Assembly (NCBI RefSeq): GCF_002238335.1
Contig: NZ_CP022347.1
Span: 310,001 to 374,000 of the forward strand
Direction: 5' to 3'
DNA from: Campylobacter avium LMG 24591
GTDB lineage: Bacteria; Campylobacterota; Campylobacteria; Campylobacterales; Campylobacteraceae
DNA length: 64,000 nt
In this document: piece after piece, positions 55,010-63,732 of the stretch
Layout: each line of letters starts with the position of its first letter
Position numbering within the stretch: the first letter of the stretch is position 1
Position numbers and translations under genes: made by a program
The notes under the pieces: generated by a model
What the model saw: only the letters and a program-made list of their open reading frames with translations
Told to the model about the DNA's origin: nothing
Databases searched by the model: none

Positions 55010-55647
55010 TTAGAGCTAAGTGCTTTTACAACTTCTATTAGATGTTCTAAGGATTTGATATTTTCCATTCTTAGCAAATACTTACCCGCCACGGCAAAGG
55101 CCGGAGTTCCGCCGTATTGAGCAGAAAGCACAGAGGCCTTATCGTAAGATGAGTATATGCGTTTTCCATCTTTGCTTTGTAAAAAATTATTTAATTGAGT
55201 TTTGTTGATTTTTAAAACCAAAAGCCCAAGTTTTAAAAAATCATCAGAATTACTATATCTTTGTTTTCTCTCAAAATACGCCGTAAAATAAGCGTCAGCA
55301 ACCCTTTGAGTTAGAGCATTTTTGTCTGTGAAGCTTATCTTGTTTTTTTCATCTTGAAACTGCGCATAAGCATAAACTTGAGCAAATTCCTCACCAAAAG
55401 TAAAGCTTTTCACAGGATAAATTTTATACTCTAAATTTGGTAATTTTTCCTTTACCTTGCCTAAGGTATTTAGTTTATGGTGATTATAGCAGTGTATGCA
55501 AGTGTAGCTGAAGGCTTTAATCACAGAATTTGTTTCACCGTCTAGCTGCTTGTTTAAATTTTCGTACTCAACACCTTCGCTTATAGCCCACAGCGAAGTT
55601 ATAGATACTGTGCAAAAGATAAGGCAAAATTTGATAAGTAAGTTCAT
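55006..55647 (-). CDS. DsbA-type thiol:disulfide oxidoreductase (CIHC active site)
   Basis: The 213-residue periplasmic protein has a signal peptide ending about SLWA, the active site CIHC in SYTCIHCYNHH at about 52-55, and a cis-Pro loop GGTPAFAVAGKY. It introduces disulfides into envelope proteins. CIHC differs from the CPHC of E. coli DsbA; from memory it is one of the forms in C. jejuni. Partner gene dsbB-like follows with a 4-base overlap. Confidence 0.9.
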   Translation of the reverse strand: MNLLIKFCLIFCTVSITSLWAISEGVEYENLNKQLDGETNSVIKAFSYTCIHCYNHHKLNTLGKVKEKLPNLEYKIYPVKSFTFGEEFAQVYAYAQFQDEKNKISFTDKNALTQRVADAYFTAYFERKQRYSNSDDFLKLGLLVLKINKTQLNNFLQSKDGKRIYSSYDKASVLSAQYGGTPAFAVAGKYLLRMENIKSLEHLIEVVKALSSK

Positions 55648-55803
55648 GGCTTAAACCTTTAAATTTAAATTATAAAGCTTTTAATTCTATTTTTTTAAAT
55701 TTAATCAACTGTTAATATAGTAAAATTAAGACTTTCAAGCAAAAAACTATCACAAAAAGCCCAATTTTTCGCAAAAAATCTTGCAAAGTGTGTAAAAATA
55801 TGA

Positions 55804-55809
55804 TAGAAT
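55804..55809 (+). promoter_or_regulatory. -10 box before HU gene
   Basis: TAGAAT in a TATGATAGAATTA context, 30 bp before the ATG at 55840. AAGGAG ribosome site follows. The gap upstream (55648-55800) shows only AT-rich sequence with no feature I can name. Confidence 0.45.
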
Positions 55810-55839
55810 TAGGCACATTTCAAAATACAAGGAGCTTTT

Positions 55840-56136
55840 ATGACTAAAGCAGATTTTATTTCAAAAGTTGCTCAAACTTCTGGGCTTACAAAAAAAGACG
55901 CAACTGCAGCTACTGACGCTGTTATAGCTACTATCACTGAAGTTTTAACTAAGGGTGATACAATCAGCTTTATAGGTTTTGGAACATTCTCTACTGCAAA
56001 AAGAGCAGCTAGAACAGCTAGAGTTCCAAGCACTGGTAAAACTATACAAGTTCCAGCTACTAAGGTTGCTAAATTCAAAGTTGGTAAAAATCTTAAAGAA
56101 GCTGTTGCTGGCGGAAAAGTTAAAAAGAAAAAATAA
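55840..56136 (+). CDS. hup: HU family DNA-binding protein
   Basis: The 98-residue histone-like protein has the family opening MTKADFISKVAQTSGLTKKDA, the SFIGFGTFS motif and the RxPxTG-like TARVPSTGKTI beta-arm (Pro at the tip), then a Lys-rich tail. It bends and compacts DNA. Followed by a terminator-like hairpin. Confidence 0.95.
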   Translation: MTKADFISKVAQTSGLTKKDATAATDAVIATITEVLTKGDTISFIGFGTFSTAKRAARTARVPSTGKTIQVPATKVAKFKVGKNLKEAVAGGKVKKKK

Positions 56137-56147
56137 CTCGTTAAAAC

Positions 56148-56180
56148 AAGTGAGCTTGCTTAGCTCACTTACTCTCTCTT
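56148..56180 (+). terminator. terminator after hup
   Basis: AAGTGAGC (56148-56155) pairs with GCTCACTT (56163-56170), loop 7 nt, then a TCTCTCTTTT tail. It lies 12 bp after the hup stop and 32 bp before cysM, so it could attenuate read-through into cysM. Confidence 0.6.
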
Positions 56181-56201
56181 TTAAATTCAAGAAAGGTTCT
56201 T

Positions 56202-57110
56202 ATGGCTGTTTATAAAAATATAAGTGAAATGATAGGCAATACGCCACTTATTTCTTTATCCGGTTTTGCTACCAATTTGTATGGAAAATGTGAATTTCTT
56301 AACCCTAGCCATTCCATAAAGGATAGAGCTGCTTATGCTATGCTTAAAAAAGCTTTAGATGAGAATATTATAAATAAAGATACAGTTATTATAGAATGTA
56401 CAAGCGGAAATATGGGTATTTCCTTAGCGATGATTTGTGCGAGTTTGAATTTGAAATTTATAGCCGTAATGCCTGAATCTATGAGTTTAGAAAGAAGAAA
56501 AATGATACTTTTATTTGGGGCAACTTTAGAGCTCACTCCTGCTAGCGAGGGCATGAAAGGAGCTCATAACAAGGCTTTAGAGCTTAGAGATAAGATAGAT
56601 AATTCTTTTATACCGTCTCAATTTGAAAACATGGCCAATAAAAACGCACACAGAAACGGCACCGCCTTAGAAATCCTAAGAGATTTGGATAATAAAATAG
56701 ACATCTTTGTCGCAGGTTTTGGCACAGGTGGAACTATAAGCGGAGTAGGCGAGGTTTTAAAAGAGAAACTACCTTCTGTAAAAATAGTAGCGGTTGAGCC
56801 TGAAGCTTCGCCTTTGTTATCTCAAAACAAGACTGGTCCTCATAAAATTCAAGGCATAGGCGCTAATTTCCTACCAGCTATACTAAACAAAGATGTGATA
56901 GATGAGATAAAAACCGTTAGCAATGAAAATGCCATAGATACCGCAAGGAAACTAGCAAGAAATGGCATTATGGTTGGAATTTCAAGCGGGGCGAATGTTT
57001 TTGTTGCAAGTGAGATAGCTAGGCAAAATCCAGATAAGATAGTTGTTACTATGCTAAATGACACCGCTGAGAGATACATCTCAACCGATTTGTTTGCGGA
57101 TTTATCTTAA
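56202..57110 (+). CDS. cysM: cysteine synthase (O-acetylserine sulfhydrylase B type)
   Basis: The 302-residue PLP enzyme has the Lys Schiff base in PSHSIKDRAAY near residues 38-48, the substrate motif ECTSGNMGISLAM, and the phosphate loop GFGTGGTISG. It makes cysteine from O-acetylserine and sulfide or thiosulfate; the CysM/CysK call rests mainly on C. jejuni context. Ends with a 9-base convergent overlap with the SCO1 gene. Confidence 0.92.
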   Translation: MAVYKNISEMIGNTPLISLSGFATNLYGKCEFLNPSHSIKDRAAYAMLKKALDENIINKDTVIIECTSGNMGISLAMICASLNLKFIAVMPESMSLERRKMILLFGATLELTPASEGMKGAHNKALELRDKIDNSFIPSQFENMANKNAHRNGTALEILRDLDNKIDIFVAGFGTGGTISGVGEVLKEKLPSVKIVAVEPEASPLLSQNKTGPHKIQGIGANFLPAILNKDVIDEIKTVSNENAIDTARKLARNGIMVGISSGANVFVASEIARQNPDKIVVTMLNDTAERYISTDLFADLS

Positions 57111-57644
57111 AAATTCGCTCAATTCTTTTTTTAGATTATTTTGGGAGAGATTGCTAATTTTTCCCAAAAAATTCGAGTTTTCATCAAATAAAAATAAAAA
57201 ATTACTATGTGCCACTGTGTATTTGAGTGCCGAGTCTTTCATATCTATTTTTTCATAATGCACCCCGTAATTTTTACTTATTTTTCTAAGTTCATCCTCA
57301 TTTTTAGCTAGCAAAAACACTGAATTTTCGTAAAAATACCTAAGCCACTCACTTGACTTTTGCAAATCTTTATCGGCTTCTATATCAAGCGAAATAAATA
57401 ATAATTTAGGATTTTTATCTTGTTTTTTTAGCTCACTTGTGAGCAAAGAAAGCGTAGCAGGACAGACATCTGGGCAATTTGTATAGCCAAAATACACTAT
57501 TAATTTTTCACCCTTAAAGTCTTTTAAGCTCACAATTTTATCTTGTGAAATTAATGTAAAATCGTACTTGTTTTGAGTATAAAACACGTAAAAACTTAAT
57601 AGCAAAAGCAAAAACACAAGAGAAAAAACTAGCTTTTTTTTCAT
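57102..57644 (-). CDS. SCO1/SenC family copper chaperone
   Basis: The 180-residue protein has an N-terminal membrane anchor, the thioredoxin-like core with copper motif CPDVC in FGYTNCPDVCPATL, and a His in VAHSNFLF that fits the third copper ligand. It assembles Cu sites of cytochrome oxidase in the periplasm. It overlaps the next gene by 4 bases (minus-strand operon with the anchored protein and PCuAC). Confidence 0.93.
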   Translation of the reverse strand: MKKKLVFSLVFLLLLLSFYVFYTQNKYDFTLISQDKIVSLKDFKGEKLIVYFGYTNCPDVCPATLSLLTSELKKQDKNPKLLFISLDIEADKDLQKSSEWLRYFYENSVFLLAKNEDELRKISKNYGVHYEKIDMKDSALKYTVAHSNFLFLFDENSNFLGKISNLSQNNLKKELSEFLR

Positions 57645-58075
57645 CTTTTCACCTCAAAATGAAAGTAAAAAATTCTATCATCTTCATCAAAAAAATCCAT
57701 CCTATAAAGCATGACATCAAGCGGACAAGAGCTTAGCACAACATCCGCCTTGTGAGTGTTATCTTGTATTTTTGTAAATTCTAGCTCTATTTCGCCCATG
57801 TACATATTTACGCCATAAAGCTTTGCTTTTATGCTTTCTTTTTGGGATAAATTTGTCACATACATGCTAAAATCTTGCATAGCAACTATAGGCCTTTTGG
57901 ATATATCTATGCTTATGTTGTTTTCAAATTTGCATTTTTTAGAATTTAAATCACAAAAAGAAAGAGTTAAATTTTCTTCATTTAAATTTTCAGCGTTTTT
58001 TAGGTTTTTATTCGCAAAAAACACCAAAGCAAGAGTTAGTAAAAAAATCGCAAAAATTACAATTTTTTTGCGCAT
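57641..58075 (-). CDS. membrane-anchored periplasmic protein, copper-assembly operon
   Basis: The 144-residue protein has one N-terminal membrane helix (about residues 3-21), then a small beta-rich domain with three Cys (CDLNSKKC and SSCPLDV). The YRMDFFDEDDR segment near the end is distinctive. Family not recognised. It is between SCO1 and the PCuAC protein, 1 base from the latter, so a role in copper delivery to an oxidase is likely. Confidence 0.7.
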   Translation of the reverse strand: MRKKIVIFAIFLLTLALVFFANKNLKNAENLNEENLTLSFCDLNSKKCKFENNISIDISKRPIVAMQDFSMYVTNLSQKESIKAKLYGVNMYMGEIELEFTKIQDNTHKADVVLSSCPLDVMLYRMDFFDEDDRIFYFHFEVKR

Positions 58076-58076
58076 A

Positions 58077-58517
58077 TTACTTGTTGCGCTCTTTTATATC
58101 TGTAAGCAAAATAGACACATTTTGCCCGTTATCAAAGAAGAGTTTTAAGGAAATTTTCGTATCTTTTTGGATGCTTTTTTTCAAATTTATTAGCATTATG
58201 TGTTCGTGAAATGGTTTTAAAGATAGGGTAGAATTTGCTTTAATTTCTATCTTATCTACCGCTTTCATAATCATCTTATCTTTTGAATGCACATGGGTGT
58301 GAAGCTCAGTATGCTCACTTATATCAGACTGTGCTTTTATAAGGTTTATATTTGAGTTTGTGTTATTTTTTATCTCAAGGAAAACGGAGCCATTTTTTGC
58401 ATTTGGAGCGCTTTTAAATGAATAGGCATTTTGAACTGTTATTGGCTCTGAAGCACTGTTAGCATACATTTGCGTAGTAAATAAAATCAAGGCAAAAAGT
58501 ATAAAAAATTTTTTCAT
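58077..58517 (-). CDS. periplasmic PCu(A)C-type copper chaperone
   Basis: The 146-residue protein has a signal peptide ending about MYANS and the PCuAC domain: the HTELHTHVHSK segment, Met residues in KMIMKAV and the His-x-His-x2-Met element EHIMLI. The pattern is the H(M)X10MX21HXM copper site. It collects Cu(I) for the Cu-A or Cu-B site. ATG 58517 was chosen over a 10-residue longer start because of AAGG eight bases upstream. Confidence 0.88.
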   Translation of the reverse strand: MKKFFILFALILFTTQMYANSASEPITVQNAYSFKSAPNAKNGSVFLEIKNNTNSNINLIKAQSDISEHTELHTHVHSKDKMIMKAVDKIEIKANSTLSLKPFHEHIMLINLKKSIQKDTKISLKLFFDNGQNVSILLTDIKERNK

Positions 58518-58547
58518 AAATAAAACCTTATAGTAAATTTTTATCAT

Positions 58548-58582
58548 ATTATAATACTTTTTTAAACAAATTGTAGTATAAT
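58548..58582. promoter_or_regulatory. divergent -10 boxes between PCuAC and pgp2 genes
   Basis: Plus-strand TATAAT (58577-58582) before the pgp2 ATG and minus-strand TATAAT (58548-58553) before the PCuAC gene. The two transcripts diverge from this 100-bp region. Confidence 0.45.
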
Positions 58583-58620
58583 TTAGGCTTCGTGTTTTAT
58601 ATTTTTCAAGGATAATTTTT

Positions 58621-59601
58621 ATGTTAAGAAAAGTTTTACTGTGTTTGTTTTTTGTTTTTAGTCTTGCTTTTTCTAGTGATTTGGCTAGAATTTATCTTAA
58701 TGAGGGCTTAGAGGCGGTTGCAAGAGAGCTTGAAAAAGAATTTACTAATAAAAATTTTTGGCTAAGTGAGCTTAATGGCAAGGATTTGTCCCTAGGTTAC
58801 TACACTCAAAGAACTGCTATCGTGCTTACAAATAAGACAGATAAAACCTTTAGGGTATTTGTGTATGATAATGGTAAATTAGAGCAAAAATTCGAGCAAA
58901 AAGATGTATTAACCGGGCTTATGGGCGATAAGCAAAAAGAGGGCGATTTGATAACTCCTGTTGGTTTTTATGATTTAGGACCTAAGTTTGATCCTAGAAA
59001 TACTTACTATGGACCCTTTGCCTTTGCTACCGATTATCCAAATATGTTAGATAGGGTAAATGACAAAACAGGAGGCGGAATTTGGATACACGGCTATCCA
59101 ATGGATGGCACTAGGCTGGATGAGTATAAGACTAGAGGCTGCATAGCCTTGCATAATCATATCTTGGTTGATTTTGCCAAGGTTATAGACAGGGAAAAAA
59201 ATGTCTATGCTATGACTGAAAACAAAGAAGTTTTTAGGACAAATCAAGATGAGATAGCAAGTATAATGGCTGCTTTGTTTGAGTGGAAAGAAAGCTGGAC
59301 GATAAGTGATATAAAAAAATACCTAAGCTTTTACGATGAAAAGAATTTTAAAAGATTTGATAAAAGCTCTTTTAAAGAATTTGCAGCTATGAAAAGAATT
59401 ATCTTTTCAAGAAATGAGGATAAGACTATAAAATTTTCAAATATCAACATAAGCCCGTATCCAAATTTAGATAATGAAAAGATGTTTAGAATAACCTTTT
59501 ATCAAGATTACCGCGCCACAAATCACAGCTTTAGAGGGAATAAACTTCTTTATGTAAAGCTTGATGAAAATGGAAAAATGAAGATACTTGCAGAAAGATA
59601 A
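58621..59601 (+). CDS. pgp2: Pgp2/Csd6-type LD-carboxypeptidase (YkuD domain)
   Basis: The 326-residue protein has a signal peptide and a YkuD (L,D-transpeptidase-fold) domain: the GVY-type TPVGFYDLGPKF segment, His in IWIHGYPMD and the nucleophile in TRGCIALHN near residue 174. C-terminal NTF2-like domain follows. In C. jejuni and H. pylori the homologues Pgp2 and Csd6 trim tetrapeptides to tripeptides and set helical cell shape. Length matches. It is coupled to alr by a one-base overlap. Confidence 0.9.
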   Translation: MLRKVLLCLFFVFSLAFSSDLARIYLNEGLEAVARELEKEFTNKNFWLSELNGKDLSLGYYTQRTAIVLTNKTDKTFRVFVYDNGKLEQKFEQKDVLTGLMGDKQKEGDLITPVGFYDLGPKFDPRNTYYGPFAFATDYPNMLDRVNDKTGGGIWIHGYPMDGTRLDEYKTRGCIALHNHILVDFAKVIDREKNVYAMTENKEVFRTNQDEIASIMAALFEWKESWTISDIKKYLSFYDEKNFKRFDKSSFKEFAAMKRIIFSRNEDKTIKFSNINISPYPNLDNEKMFRITFYQDYRATNHSFRGNKLLYVKLDENGKMKILAER

Positions 59602-60599
59602 TGGCTTTTATAAGGCTTGATAAAAAGGCTTACGAGCATAATTTAAAGCTCATTGCTTCAAAGGCAGGGGGCTTTGATAAGATAATCTGTGTGCTTAAGG
59701 ATAATGCTTATGGACACGGAGTTTTGCAAATAGCACCACTAGCCAAAGAACTTGGAATAAAATTTATAGCACTAAAAAACGAAGACGAGGCACAAAGCCT
59801 AAAAGATTTATTTGCTAATATTCTTATCTTATCTCATATCCCAAATGGTTGTGAAAACGAGGATTTCATCTACGCCTTAAATTCAAAAGAAAATTTACAC
59901 AAATATAAAAAAAATACCAAGCTTCACATAGCCCTAGATACAGGTATGCACAGAAATGGAGTTTTTTTAGAGGACTTGCCCCTTGTTTTTGCTGAGGCTA
60001 AAAAACTAGGACTTCGTATACTTGGACTTTTCACTCATTTTGCAAACTCTGATGAGATTGATAGCTCTTTTTTTGTGCAAAGACAAAAATTTAAAAAGGC
60101 AAAAGAGTTAGCAAGCTCTTTAAGCGATTTAAAACTTTGCTTTCACTCACACAACTCATCAGCACTTTTTCGGTGCTTAAAGCTTGATGAGGACGAGCTT
60201 TGCAGGGTTGGGCTTGTGCAGTTTGGATATAGTGATTTTGAAGCTTCTTTAAAAAGGGTTTTAAGCCTTTATGCAAACAAGCTTAGCAGCAGGATTTTAA
60301 GAAAAAACGAGTCTTTAGGATATGGTTTAAGCTTCACAGCGAAAAAGGATATGAGTATAGCAACTTATGATCTTGGCTATGCAGACGGACTTTTTAGATA
60401 CTCTGGCAAGGGTAAGCTTTTGTTAGCAAATAAAGCTTGCTTACTTGGTAGGATGTCTATGGATAGCTTTTCTTGTGAGGATTTTGGAGAGGAGCTTTGC
60501 GTCTTTGATGATGCTAGAATTTGGGCTAAGTTTTTTAATACCATAGAGTATGAAATTTTGGTTAAATTAAATGCAAATATAAAAAGAATTTTATGCTAG
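59601..60599 (+). CDS. alr: alanine racemase
   Basis: The 332-residue PLP enzyme has Lys33 in the LKDNAYGHG cofactor motif, then HIALDTGMHRNG and the C-terminal GRMSMDSF motif. It makes D-Ala for peptidoglycan. It starts on the stop codon of the pgp2 gene, giving a two-gene peptidoglycan unit. It is slightly shorter than typical Alr (about 360). Confidence 0.94.
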   Translation: MAFIRLDKKAYEHNLKLIASKAGGFDKIICVLKDNAYGHGVLQIAPLAKELGIKFIALKNEDEAQSLKDLFANILILSHIPNGCENEDFIYALNSKENLHKYKKNTKLHIALDTGMHRNGVFLEDLPLVFAEAKKLGLRILGLFTHFANSDEIDSSFFVQRQKFKKAKELASSLSDLKLCFHSHNSSALFRCLKLDEDELCRVGLVQFGYSDFEASLKRVLSLYANKLSSRILRKNESLGYGLSFTAKKDMSIATYDLGYADGLFRYSGKGKLLLANKACLLGRMSMDSFSCEDFGEELCVFDDARIWAKFFNTIEYEILVKLNANIKRILC

Positions 60600-61003
60600 A
60601 TGAAAAAGTTTTAAAATACATCAAAAAGCACAAGCTCTTAGCTTGGGCTATGCAAGATGAAAACGAAGTTTATATAGCAAATGCCTTTTATGCCTTTGAT
60701 GAAGCGAATTTAGACTTCTTAATAGCCTCTCACAGCGACACAAAGCACATAAAACTAGCCTTTAAAAATCCAAACATAGCCATAAACATAGCAAAGCTAG
60801 ATAAAATCCCGCTTTTAAAGGGTTTGCAGATAAAGGCTCTTTTTTCACAAGCCTTAAAAGAACAAGAAAAACTTTATTATAAAAAATTTCCTTTTGCAAG
60901 ACTATCAGATGCCAAGCTTTTTGCACTCAGGATAAAATATCTAAAATTTAGCGATAATACCTTAAGTAAAAAGATAGAATTTGTAAATAAATCTTGCCTT
61001 TAA
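60593..61003 (+). CDS. UPF0306 family protein (FMN-binding-like)
   Basis: The 136-residue protein resembles the UPF0306/pyridoxamine 5'-phosphate oxidase-like split barrel: LAWAMQDENEVYIANAFYAF, HSDTKHIKLAF and a LKGLQIKALFSQ segment. FMN binding is inference. It overlaps alr by 7 bases and precedes kpsM by 49 bases; in C. jejuni the same family sits beside kpsM (from memory). Confidence 0.82.
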   Translation: MLDEKVLKYIKKHKLLAWAMQDENEVYIANAFYAFDEANLDFLIASHSDTKHIKLAFKNPNIAINIAKLDKIPLLKGLQIKALFSQALKEQEKLYYKKFPFARLSDAKLFALRIKYLKFSDNTLSKKIEFVNKSCL

Positions 61004-61052
61004 TTAAGCTTTTTAAGTTAATATTTTGGATTAGATATTTTAAGAGGAAGTG

Positions 61053-61835
61053 ATGATAAATGTTATCTACGCCCTTTTTTTTAGGGAGATAAAGACTAGA
61101 TTTGGTAAAAATAGAAGGCTTGGCTACGCTTTAGTTATAGCTGAGCCTATGATACAAGTCGTGGTTATTACTAGCATTATCACAGCCATTAGAGAGCATT
61201 CAAGGACTATCATAATGCCTCAAGGGGTTTCTATCTTTATGTTTTTAGCTGTTGGTATAATCCCCTTTTTTATGTTTAGAAATATCCTTACTCAGCTAAT
61301 GGGCGGAATTCAAGCAAATTTAGGACTTTTTGCCTATAAGCCTGTTAAACCCATACATGTTTTTATCGCAAGAACCTTGCTTGAGTCCTTTATCTTTTTT
61401 TTCGTTATTTTGTTAGTTTTTTTTCTAGCGCAGTGGGTTTTTGGAATTTATGCTGTTCCTAAGCATTTTTTAGAAGTGTATTTATGCTTTGTTTTATTAG
61501 CCTTTAGTGGCTTTTGCCTAGGACTTTGCCTTACTATCTTAAATCACTTAGTAGAACCAAGTAGGAAAATCCTGCCATACACAGGCATTTTGCTCTATAT
61601 AGCCTCTGCGGTTGTGTATCCTATATGGATAGTGCCTACGAATTTGCTTGAAATTTTACTTTATAATCCATACATTCACATAACAGAAACACTAAAGATA
61701 AATTATTTTGATAATTACCCCGTAACTGAGGGCATAGACATAACTTATCCTATAATATTTAACTTAGTGATTTTATTTATAGGGCTTTGGTTTTACTACT
61801 ACAAAAGACAAGAACTAGCAGCGGACCCACTATGA
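61053..61835 (+). CDS. kpsM: capsule polysaccharide export inner-membrane protein KpsM
   Basis: The 260-residue ABC-2 type permease has about six membrane segments, an N-terminal FFREIKTRFGKNRRLGY motif and the YNPYIHITETLK segment near the C-terminus. With KpsT it exports capsular polysaccharide. ATG 61053 has AGAGGA four bases upstream; a GTG three bases earlier is an alternative. It overlaps kpsT by 4 bases. Confidence 0.94.
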   Translation: MINVIYALFFREIKTRFGKNRRLGYALVIAEPMIQVVVITSIITAIREHSRTIIMPQGVSIFMFLAVGIIPFFMFRNILTQLMGGIQANLGLFAYKPVKPIHVFIARTLLESFIFFFVILLVFFLAQWVFGIYAVPKHFLEVYLCFVLLAFSGFCLGLCLTILNHLVEPSRKILPYTGILLYIASAVVYPIWIVPTNLLEILLYNPYIHITETLKINYFDNYPVTEGIDITYPIIFNLVILFIGLWFYYYKRQELAADPL

Positions 61836-62530
61836 TAAAGCTTGATAATATAACTAAATTTTATACCCTAAGTTCAGGTAAGAAGCATTATATCTTTAAG
61901 GATTTTACCTTTGAATTTCCTGAAAATTGTAGCATAGGGCTTATGGGCAAAAATGGAGCTGGCAAATCAACCCTTATGCGTCTTTTAAGTGGTGCTGAGG
62001 TGCCAAATAAGGGTAAAATCATCACAAACAAAAGAATTTCTTGGCCCCTAGGACTTGCGGGAGGTTTTCAAAATTCACTCACCGCAAGGGATAATGTAGC
62101 CTTTGTAGCTAGGGTTTATGGCTATAAGGGTAGGTCTTTAAAAGAAAAGATTAAATTTGTAGAGGACTTTGCGGAGATAGGCAAATTCTTTGATGAGCCT
62201 ATGGGAAATTATTCAGCCGGTATGCGTTCTCGTATAGGTTTTGGGCTTTCTATGGCTTTTGACTTTGATTATTATTTAATAGATGAAGCTGGTGCGGTTG
62301 GAGACCCTTCCTTTATACAAAAATCAAGAAAGCTTTATGAGGAAAGATTAGCAAATTCAAATGTTATAATGGTTTCTCACATAGTTAGCGAGATAAGAAA
62401 ATGGTGCGATAAGGTTGTTTTACTTCACGACGGTGTTGTTGATGTGTATGATGATGTAGAGGATGGCATAGCCGCTTATCAAGGCAAATTAGCACTAAAA
62501 AGCTCAAGGCAAATAGGACTTGTGCAATGA
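61832..62530 (+). CDS. kpsT: capsule polysaccharide export ATP-binding protein KpsT
   Basis: The 232-residue ATPase has Walker A GKNGAGKST, an unusual polysaccharide-exporter signature FSAGMRSRIGF-like NYSAGMRSRIGFG, and Walker B YYLIDEAGAVGD (Glu-Ala in place of Glu-Pro). It pairs with KpsM. ATG 61832 overlaps the kpsM stop; a longer frame starting at 61787 is a shadow of kpsM. It overlaps kpsE by 4 bases. Confidence 0.94.
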   Translation: MIKLDNITKFYTLSSGKKHYIFKDFTFEFPENCSIGLMGKNGAGKSTLMRLLSGAEVPNKGKIITNKRISWPLGLAGGFQNSLTARDNVAFVARVYGYKGRSLKEKIKFVEDFAEIGKFFDEPMGNYSAGMRSRIGFGLSMAFDFDYYLIDEAGAVGDPSFIQKSRKLYEERLANSNVIMVSHIVSEIRKWCDKVVLLHDGVVDVYDDVEDGIAAYQGKLALKSSRQIGLVQ

Positions 62531-63732
62531 ATGGTAAAAATGTCTTAAAAAAGATAGATAAAGAAAAGATTATAGCTAAATTTAGACAGCTTAAGGAGCA
62601 TAGAACCTTTAGCACCATAAATCAAAAGGATTTTTGGCAAAAACTTAGAGACATCTTATCTTTAAACACCTATAAATCCGTGCTTTTCATAATGCTTTTC
62701 GTGCTTATTTATTATGCTTTTATCGCCGCACCTAGATATGTAAGTAGCTCTTATATAAGTGTGCGTTCAGCAGGGGATAATCAAGGCTCATCCTTAAGCG
62801 GTTTAAGTGCTTTGATAAGTCCGGGAACCGTAAATTCAAATGAGGATTTAATCTTTTTAAAAACCTATATCACTTCTTTAGATATGCTAAAAATTTTAGA
62901 TGAAAAGATAGGTATAAGAAAGCTTTATGAAAGTCAAAAGCTTGACATTTTCTTTAGACTTTATGAGGATGATAGCCAAGAAAGCTTTTTGAAATTTTAT
63001 CAAGCTAGGGTTAAGGTTATAGATGAAACAGGTATGCTAAAGCTAGAAGTTGAGGGTTTTAGCCCAGAACAAGCCTATACAATAGCCACTGCTATCTTAG
63101 AAGAAAGTGAAAAATTTGTAAATGAAATTTCGCACAAAAGTGCTAGAGAGCAGCTACAATTTGCTGAAACAGAGCTTGTAAAATACAGGGATGATTATCA
63201 AAAATCAAGAGATAAGCTCATAGCCTTTCAAAATGAACACGGAGTTTTTGATCCACTGCAAGAGGCTGAAAGTAGGGCATCTTTTACGGCACAAATGGAA
63301 GCTGAGATAGCAAGCAAGGAAGCCAAGCTTTTAGCTATGAGATCATATATAAATGATGACGCACCACAGCTTGTTACCTTAAGAGCAGAGATAAAAGCCT
63401 TAAAAGAACAGCTTGAAAAGGAAAAAAACAAGGTAGTATCTAGTTCTACAAAGGATCAGTTAAACAACCTCGCCTCTGATTTTCAAAAGCTTAGCATAGA
63501 AGCAGGCTTTGCTGAAAAGGCTTACACCACGGCTTTAAGCTCTTTTGAAACCACGCGTATAGAGGCCATTAGAAAGATTAAACATCTTGTGATAGTGCAA
63601 AATCCAAGCTACCCACAAAGCGAAACCTATCCTAGAAAAACATATAATATCATTAGTATTTTTGTTATACTAAGTCTAGCTTTTGGTGTTTTAAGGCTTA
63701 TAAAAACTATCATAGAGGAGCATAAGTATTGA
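62527..63732 (+). CDS. kpsE: capsule polysaccharide co-polymerase KpsE
   Basis: The 401-residue inner-membrane protein has two membrane segments (about 56-74 and 375-393) flanking a periplasmic domain with a long coiled coil near residues 200-320. Typical of PCP-3 capsule-export proteins. The conserved SYPQSETYPRK segment precedes the C-terminal helix. It links KpsMT to KpsD. Its TGA overlaps the kpsD ATG by one base. Confidence 0.93.
   Translation: MNGKNVLKKIDKEKIIAKFRQLKEHRTFSTINQKDFWQKLRDILSLNTYKSVLFIMLFVLIYYAFIAAPRYVSSSYISVRSAGDNQGSSLSGLSALISPGTVNSNEDLIFLKTYITSLDMLKILDEKIGIRKLYESQKLDIFFRLYEDDSQESFLKFYQARVKVIDETGMLKLEVEGFSPEQAYTIATAILEESEKFVNEISHKSAREQLQFAETELVKYRDDYQKSRDKLIAFQNEHGVFDPLQEAESRASFTAQMEAEIASKEAKLLAMRSYINDDAPQLVTLRAEIKALKEQLEKEKNKVVSSSTKDQLNNLASDFQKLSIEAGFAEKAYTTALSSFETTRIEAIRKIKHLVIVQNPSYPQSETYPRKTYNIISIFVILSLAFGVLRLIKTIIEEHKY

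Noticed and set aside
59661-59675. G5 run in alr as a second contingency tract
   Set aside because: Too short for slipped-strand variation; tracts of eight or more are usual.
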